This document shows positions 16,983 through 20,019 of a stretch of 20,019 nt of DNA, piece after piece; position 1 is the stretch's first letter, and every line of letters begins with the position of its first letter. Below the pieces are notes generated by a model. That model saw only the letters and a list, made by a program, of their open reading frames with translations, ran no database searches and was not told where the DNA came from. The stretch comes from a virus. Made by a program: the position numbers and the translations under genes. The DNA lies in IMG/VR virus record IMGVR_UViG_3300020437_000220, positions 1 through 20,019 of that record; one strand, given 5' to 3'.

Positions 16983-17033
16983 CTTTTCCCACCGTCGACG
17001 GGTAAAAGGTATCCTCCTCAGAGGGCTTTTCCC
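16983..17033 (-). other. Mutually exclusive hairpins sharing one central arm
   Basis: On the minus strand GGGAAAAG occurs twice (17033-17026 and 16990-16983), flanking CTTTTACCC (17008-17000). The central arm can pair with either copy: 8 bp with one bulged A, loops of 17 and 9 nt. Only one pairing can form at a time. The larger loop contains the AGGAGG at 17018-17013, and the smaller hairpin includes a perfect 10-bp CCGTCGACGG palindrome. Confidence 0.5.
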
Positions 17034-17041
17034 AAATTGAA

Positions 17042-17065
17042 TAGGGAGGTAACGCTCCTCCCCTA
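17042..17065 (-). other. Hairpin just after the 17-codon ORF
   Basis: TAGGGGAGG and CCTCCCTA pair over 8 bp with one bulged G, loop AGCGTTA, beginning 4 nt after the TAG of the small ORF. The downstream TTCAATTT is not a proper T-run, so it is at best a weak terminator; it could protect or define an mRNA end. Confidence 0.45.
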
Positions 17066-17069
17066 AGGT

Positions 17070-17123
17070 CTACTTGACTATTCTTGTGTAAGCAACGCCA
17101 CGATATACGAAAGTAACTTTCAT
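17070..17123 (-). CDS. 17-aa peptide with a YRGVAY motif
   Basis: The ORF encodes MKVTFVYRGVAYTRIVK and then TAG. A GGAG Shine-Dalgarno (17130-17133) lies 6 nt before the ATG, the best ribosome-binding site in this leader and better than those of several large genes here. YRGVxY near the start is the hallmark of short cyanobacterial DUF4278-type proteins (MKLTYRGVxY). It could be a real micropeptide, a leader peptide that affects the hairpins downstream, or a remnant of a longer gene: the same frame stays open for about 39 codons after the TAG, although that continuation is not recognisable. Length alone makes the call uncertain. Confidence 0.5.
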   Translation of the reverse strand: MKVTFVYRGVAYTRIVK

Positions 17124-17137
17124 GGTTATCTCCATAT

Positions 17138-17161
17138 ACTAAGCCCCGTTCCATGCTTAGT
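17138..17161 (-). other. Hairpin upstream of the 17-codon ORF ribosome-binding site
   Basis: ACTAAGC and GCTTAGT form a perfect 7-bp stem with a 10-nt loop. It ends 4 nt before the GGAG that serves the 17-codon ORF, so it could keep that site exposed or mark a processed 5' end. Confidence 0.5.
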
Positions 17162-17192
17162 CGTCATGCGTCCCCGGAGGGATGAACGGACG

Positions 17193-17723
17193 TTACCATG
17201 CTGCTGCAATTAATGGTTTCTTATCTGCTTTTATTTCTACAAATTGTGCTGGATGTCTATCCACCTTACCTTGAAAAATAAAATCAAATCCCATTGATAT
17301 TCTTGGTTCATCAAAAGGGTTACTATCTACCCAGTGAACCATAGTAGAAGGAAAGTACATTAAAGTTCCTTCTTTATTTATATATGTTTTAGATGCAAAG
17401 CTAGTACCAGTACTTGGTCCAGCTAAAAATAAATTTGCACTAAAAATATATTGATCGCTTGGTGAATGTATATGTGGTGTTATTCCTTCACCTTTAAACC
17501 AATGATTTGCCCAGCATGCTACATGACAGTCGCCAGCAAGGGCATGTATTTTAGGAGAAAGAATTTCAGTAACTACTGAGTCATTAAAAAAGATACTGGT
17601 TTCACTATTAAAGACTCCATTCTCTTTTCCTGCTGATAAAAAATTATCTCTGTTTGCAACAATAAAATCTACTAATGTTAGTCTTTCTTCATTACTAACC
17701 CAGTTATCAATTTCCTGTATCAT
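17193..17723 (-). CDS. 2-oxoglutarate/Fe(II)-dependent oxygenase-like protein, 176 aa
   Basis: The double-stranded beta-helix signature is present: His84-Ile-His86 (PHIHSPSD), a following strand (YIFSANLFLAG), GTLMYFPSTMVHWV with His130, and Arg141 in EPRISMGFDFIF. His-x-His, distal His and the RIS arginine are the pattern of 2OG-FeII oxygenase families common in marine phages; the two distal residues would be the second metal His and the 2-oxoglutarate-binding Arg. It is a paralogue of the gene just upstream and overlaps it by 17 nt. Substrate unknown; hydroxylation of a protein or nucleotide is possible. It ends at the capsid leader, so it lies where T7 has its scaffold gene. Confidence 0.8.
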   Translation of the reverse strand: MIQEIDNWVSNEERLTLVDFIVANRDNFLSAGKENGVFNSETSIFFNDSVVTEILSPKIHALAGDCHVACWANHWFKGEGITPHIHSPSDQYIFSANLFLAGPSTGTSFASKTYINKEGTLMYFPSTMVHWVDSNPFDEPRISMGFDFIFQGKVDRHPAQFVEIKADKKPLIAAAW

Positions 17724-18327
17724 TTTTCTCTAAGACATGAACGAAGTGAACATTGAAGCTGAGAGATATTCTTAAGCCATCATGTTTTACTTTCGCTTTT
17801 GGTACATAATGTTTTGTGTTTGGAGGAAATAGTAATAAACTTCCTTCATCTATTTCTAAGTCAGTATCTCCTTCTAATGATGGAGGTATACCTTTGTACT
17901 TAAGTAAATTTACATACTCTTTCTTGTCATTTACAAAGACTACAGGCTGATCTTTTTCTTTATCAAACTGTACATAATAAATACCACTTAAGACTTCTGT
18001 GTCAGTTACGTGGTCATGCACCTCTTGATACATATCACTTGTATGTATATTGTACCAAGCTTTTACTTCAAATTTAAATGGCTGACATCCAATATAATTA
18101 AAATAGGATTCGATTGCCATTAACAAACCATTGTTTAAATTATCTAATCCTGCACCGTCTGCTGGTATCTGCCATGTATGACAATTAGTAGCCCATGGTG
18201 CTTTTTGTTTTGGATTATTTTTAAACTCTTCTAATAGTTTTGGAACTATGAGTTTTTTATATTCTTTATGGTCTGTCATCTGTTCGACTACTACGTTCGT
18301 CGGAAACAGGGGGTATAGTTGTGCCAT
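17707..18327 (-). CDS. 2-oxoglutarate/Fe(II)-dependent oxygenase (2OG-FeII_Oxy_5-like), 206 aa
   Basis: MAQLYPLFPTNVVVEQ is the usual opening of this family. The core follows the family pattern: KAWYNIHTSDMYQEVHDHV with His104-Asp-His106, VLSGIYYVQF, then EGSLLLFPPNTKHYV with His173 and LRISLSFNV with Arg186. Activity would use Fe(II), O2 and 2-oxoglutarate; the substrate is unknown. I prefer the ATG at 18327 to the GTG at 18357: it gives the family N-terminus, and a GGAG lies 11 nt upstream, whereas the GTG has no ribosome-binding site. That GGAG is in a hairpin (18339-18362), so translation may be controlled. Overlaps the second oxygenase gene by 17 nt. Confidence 0.85.
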   Translation of the reverse strand: MAQLYPLFPTNVVVEQMTDHKEYKKLIVPKLLEEFKNNPKQKAPWATNCHTWQIPADGAGLDNLNNGLLMAIESYFNYIGCQPFKFEVKAWYNIHTSDMYQEVHDHVTDTEVLSGIYYVQFDKEKDQPVVFVNDKKEYVNLLKYKGIPPSLEGDTDLEIDEGSLLLFPPNTKHYVPKAKVKHDGLRISLSFNVHFVHVLEKNDTGN

Positions 18328-18338
18328 ATTTGGATGGA

Positions 18339-18362
18339 CTCCAGTGCCTTGTGACACCGGAG
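18339..18362 (-). promoter_or_regulatory. Hairpin sequestering the Shine-Dalgarno of the first oxygenase gene
   Basis: CTCCGGTG (18362-18355) pairs with CACTGGAG (18346-18339): seven Watson-Crick pairs and one G-U, 8-nt loop. The right arm contains the GGAG used by the ATG at 18327, so folding would hide it. No T-run follows, which argues against a terminator. Confidence 0.5.
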
Positions 18363-18374
18363 ATAATAAATAAA

Positions 18375-18491
18375 TTAGTTATCAGGGTTATCAGAGTCAG
18401 AAGATTCTTTATCAGTTTCTTCTTTTTTCTCTTCTTCATAAATACCAAATCTAGTTAATGCTGCCTGCATTTTATCTGATTGATGTGCCAT
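18375..18491 (-). CDS. Small acidic protein, 38 aa
   Basis: Read by hand: MAHQSDKMQAALTRFGIYEE, then a Lys/Glu stretch and a Ser/Asp/Asn-rich end (SSDSDNPDN). The ATG overlaps the stop of the 49-aa gene (TAATG) and the stop comes 48 nt before the first oxygenase ATG. The C-terminal half is acidic and probably disordered, in contrast to the three basic proteins encoded just upstream, so binding between them is a possibility (inference). No family recognised. Confidence 0.7.
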   Translation of the reverse strand: MAHQSDKMQAALTRFGIYEEEKKEETDKESSDSDNPDN

Positions 18492-18640
18492 TATCTTTTC
18501 TTTGCAGTTTTAGCTGCACGCTTGAAATTAGCTTTAGTAGGAGCACCTTTAGCTCCGGGCTTTCTCATCTTCTCACCAGAGCCAGCAGCAATGCGCTTTC
18601 TCTTGGCATGGATGTTTGCGTATAATCCGGGTTTAGCCAT
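18491..18640 (-). CDS. Small basic conserved phage protein, 49 aa
   Basis: The sequence begins MAKPGLYANIHAKRKRIAAG and continues SGEKMRKPGAKGAP. The block 'I-H-A-K-R-K-R-I-A-A-G-S-G-E-K-M-R-K-P-G' is a motif I recognise from short uncharacterised proteins of many tailed phages, usually near head genes. The protein is strongly basic (Lys/Arg about one third), with no Cys and no hydrophobic core, so it probably acts by binding nucleic acid or an acidic protein surface. The ATG overlaps the preceding stop (TAATG), and AAGGGG lies at usable distance upstream. Function unknown. Confidence 0.85.
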   Translation of the reverse strand: MAKPGLYANIHAKRKRIAAGSGEKMRKPGAKGAPTKANFKRAAKTAKKR

Positions 18641-18702
18641 TATCTGTACCCCTTCTTACCGCCTTTGCCACCTTTGCAGGAGCCTTTACCTTTGTGTGCC
18701 AT
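18640..18702 (-). CDS. Very small Gly/Lys-rich protein, 20 aa
   Basis: MAHKGKGSC followed by a KGGKGGKKGYR tail; six Gly and seven or so Lys with a single Cys. The ATG follows the 79-aa gene's stop after one base and its own TAA overlaps the next ATG (TAATG). Tight packing and extreme composition support it as a real translated peptide, perhaps a nucleic-acid-binding or packing peptide, but length is at the limit of what sequence alone can show. Confidence 0.6.
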   Translation of the reverse strand: MAHKGKGSCKGGKGGKKGYR

Positions 18703-18703
18703 G

Positions 18704-18943
18704 TTAACATTTCCATTTACGAAGGGCAAGAGCCTTACGTGTAGGCTTGCCGTTTGGTTTTTTCATTGGTCCCTTTACTCCGCTCATCCGAGCACAGAAG
18801 GAACGTTTGCGAGGTCCGCCCTGAGGCTGTGGAGCCTTCAGGTTGGAGCCAGTCGCAGCGTTATATTTTTTTCTGCCAGCAGCCGTAAGCCCACCGGTAC
18901 GCGATTTATGTTTGCCTATCTTTAGGCTTACGTTCTTTGACAT
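18704..18943 (-). CDS. Small basic protein, DUF6321-like, 79 aa
   Basis: The order of motifs is that of a widespread short phage protein: KSRTGGLTAAGRKKYNAATGSNLKAP, then RKRSFCARMSGVKGP, and a C-terminal RKALALRKWKC. The Ser-Phe-Cys-Ala-Arg-Met block and terminal Lys-Trp-x-Cys are the most telling; the two Cys (within SFCARM and at the C-terminus) could bind metal or form a disulphide. I associate this pattern with DUF6321, from memory. It is strongly basic and soluble. The ATG overlaps the psbA stop (TAATG) with AGGA a few bases upstream, so it is co-expressed with D1. Function unknown. Confidence 0.83.
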   Translation of the reverse strand: MSKNVSLKIGKHKSRTGGLTAAGRKKYNAATGSNLKAPQPQGGPRKRSFCARMSGVKGPMKKPNGKPTRKALALRKWKC

Positions 18944-20019
18944 TATCCTATAGTTGGTGCTGATAGAGCCACTTGTGTTGCCTCTGTTGAAGCTAAGTCA
19001 AGTGGGAAGTTATGAGCGTTACGCTCGTGCATCACTTCCATACCTAGACTCTGCCTGTTAAGAACATCAGCCCAAGTAGGAATGACTTTACCATTAGCGT
19101 CTACTACTGACTGGTTAAAGTTAAAACCATTAAGGTTAAAAGCCATAGTAGATATACCCATGGAGGTAAGCCATATGCCAATAACCGGGAAAGCACCAAG
19201 AAAGAAGTGCAGCGCACGGCTATTGTTGAATGAAGCATATTGAAATATTAGTCTACCAAAGTAACCGTGTGCAGCTACGATGTTATAAGTCTCGCCTTCC
19301 TGACCAAACTTATACCCGTAGTTCTGTGATTCAGTTTCCGTGGTCTCCCGAATGATTGAGGAAGTAACAAGGCTTCCGTGCATAGCAGCAAACAAAGCAC
19401 CACCAAATACCCCTGCAACGCCGAGCATATGGAATGGGTGCATAAGAATGTTGTGTTCTGCTTGGAAGACAAACATGAAGTTGAATGTTCCACTGATTCC
19501 TAAAGGCATACCATCAGAGAATGAACCCTGACCGAATGGATAAACTAAGAATACAGCTAGAGCTGCTGACAATGGAGCTGTGTATGCCACAAATATCCAT
19601 GGTCTCATACCTAGTCTGTATGAAAGTTCCCACTGTCTACCAGCGTATGCTGCTACTCCTATTAAGAAGTGAAAGACAATGAGTTGATATGGTCCGCCGT
19701 TGTATAACCACTCGTCTAAAGTGCCAGCTTCCCAGATCGGGTAAAAGTGCAGTCCGATTGCGTTGGAGCTAGGGACTACTGCTCCAGATATAATATTGTT
19801 CCCGTACATTAACGAGCCGGAAACGGGCTCACGTATGCCATCTATATCTACAGGTGGTGCTGCGATAAAGGCGATTATGAAACATGTGGTAGCAGTTAGT
19901 AATGCTGGAATCATTAGCACACCGAACCAACCTACGTATAGGCGGTTGTTTGTGCTAGTGACCCAGCTACAAAACTTCTCCCAGTTGGTAGTAGTGTCTC
20001 TTTGTAATGAGATTGCTGC
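18943..20019 (-). CDS. psbA: Photosystem II D1 protein (5' partial, only the start codon missing)
   Basis: The frame is open to the window edge and gives 358 residues; aligning Trp14 and the C-terminus shows that the first visible codon is D1 residue 2, so only Met1 lies outside. All key residues are present at canonical numbers: His118, Tyr161 (TyrZ), Asp170, Glu189, His190, His198, His215, His252, Ser264, His272, His332, Glu333, His337, Asp342 and Ala344, followed by a 15-residue C-terminal extension for CtpA cleavage. Residue 130 is Gln (GRQWELS), the low-light D1:1 state. Residue 243 is Gly where host D1 usually has Glu, in the loop linked to D1 turnover. D1 would replace damaged host protein in thylakoids during infection. 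No intron is present. Confidence 0.99.
   Translation of the reverse strand, partial: AAISLQRDTTTNWEKFCSWVTSTNNRLYVGWFGVLMIPALLTATTCFIIAFIAAPPVDIDGIREPVSGSLMYGNNIISGAVVPSSNAIGLHFYPIWEAGTLDEWLYNGGPYQLIVFHFLIGVAAYAGRQWELSYRLGMRPWIFVAYTAPLSAALAVFLVYPFGQGSFSDGMPLGISGTFNFMFVFQAEHNILMHPFHMLGVAGVFGGALFAAMHGSLVTSSIIRETTETESQNYGYKFGQEGETYNIVAAHGYFGRLIFQYASFNNSRALHFFLGAFPVIGIWLTSMGISTMAFNLNGFNFNQSVVDANGKVIPTWADVLNRQSLGMEVMHERNAHNFPLDLASTEATQVALSAPTIG

Larger units (their letters stand above)
16886..17192 (-). promoter_or_regulatory. Structured leader region upstream of the capsid gene
   Basis: About 307 bp separate the second oxygenase gene from the capsid gene. It holds a 17-codon ORF (17123-17070), at least five inverted repeats listed separately, a perfect AGGAGG (17013-17018) with no start codon at usable distance, and the capsid Shine-Dalgarno AGGA at 16893-16896. 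T7 places its strongest late promoter and an RNase III site before gene 10, so a late promoter or processing site here is plausible. I could not identify a promoter sequence: phage-polymerase promoters of this group are not recognisable to me by eye. Confidence 0.55.

Noticed and set aside
16924-17154. 76-aa ORF across the capsid leader
   Set aside because: Its ATG has no Shine-Dalgarno, it overlaps the well-initiated 17-codon ORF and many inverted repeats, and the product matches nothing I know.
16886-17192. Possible tRNA gene in the stem-rich leader
   Set aside because: No cloverleaf with a TTCGA-type T-loop and acceptor pairing could be found; stems are separate hairpins.
18328-18357. GTG start for the first oxygenase
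   Set aside because: No ribosome-binding site, ten extra residues outside the family pattern, and the GTG lies within the hairpin.
18266-18448. 60-aa ORF with a hydrophobic stretch, toxin-like or holin-like in look
   Set aside because: It is an out-of-frame reading of the 38-aa gene, the hairpin and the oxygenase start; the hydrophobic run comes from A/T-rich codons in the wrong frame.

Overview
The window comes from the late (virion) half of a marine T7-like cyanophage. All supported genes lie on the minus strand, so transcription runs from high to low coordinates. The case rests on two things: a psbA gene encoding the photosystem II D1 protein, and a T7-ordered set of virion genes (major capsid protein, tail tubular proteins A and B, gp13-, gp14-, gp15- and gp16-like internal proteins, then a gp17-like fibre). 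The likely host is Prochlorococcus or marine Synechococcus, inferred from psbA and the A+T-rich, TAATG-coupled gene style. Only this part of the genome is visible: RNA polymerase, replication genes, portal, scaffold and terminase are absent.

Layout in the direction of transcription. (1) 20019-18943: psbA, missing only its start codon. (2) 18943-18375: four tiny genes (79, 20, 49 and 38 aa), packed end to end, mostly through TAATG overlaps; three are very basic and one is acidic. (3) 18327-17193: two overlapping 2-oxoglutarate/Fe(II) oxygenase-like genes; the first has a hairpin over its ribosome-binding site. (4) 17192-16886: a structured leader with a 17-codon ORF (YRGVAY motif, strong Shine-Dalgarno) and several inverted repeats. 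(5) 16885-15740: major capsid protein, followed by a textbook intrinsic terminator (15700-15723) at the place where T7 has its late terminator. (6) 15699-11864: tail tubular proteins A and B. (7) 11871-11713: an overlapped 52-aa GTG-start gene. (8) 11720-4643: internal virion proteins gp13-, gp14-, gp15- and gp16-like, with an 80-bp gp13/gp14 overlap. (9) 4614-1: two adhesion proteins. The first is a 982-aa gp17-like fibre with two kinds of tandem repeat and an embedded cupredoxin-like domain that has a complete predicted type-1 copper ligand set. The second starts with an Mtd-like N-terminus and ends in a self-cleaving S74 chaperone domain that runs off the window edge.

Together the genes build a T7-type particle (capsid, tail nozzle, ejected core proteins, fibres) while D1 would keep host photosystem II running during infection. 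The most unusual points are the copper-site domain inside the fibre, the paired oxygenases where T7 has its scaffold gene, the alternative hairpins in the capsid-gene leader, and the run of very small genes around psbA.
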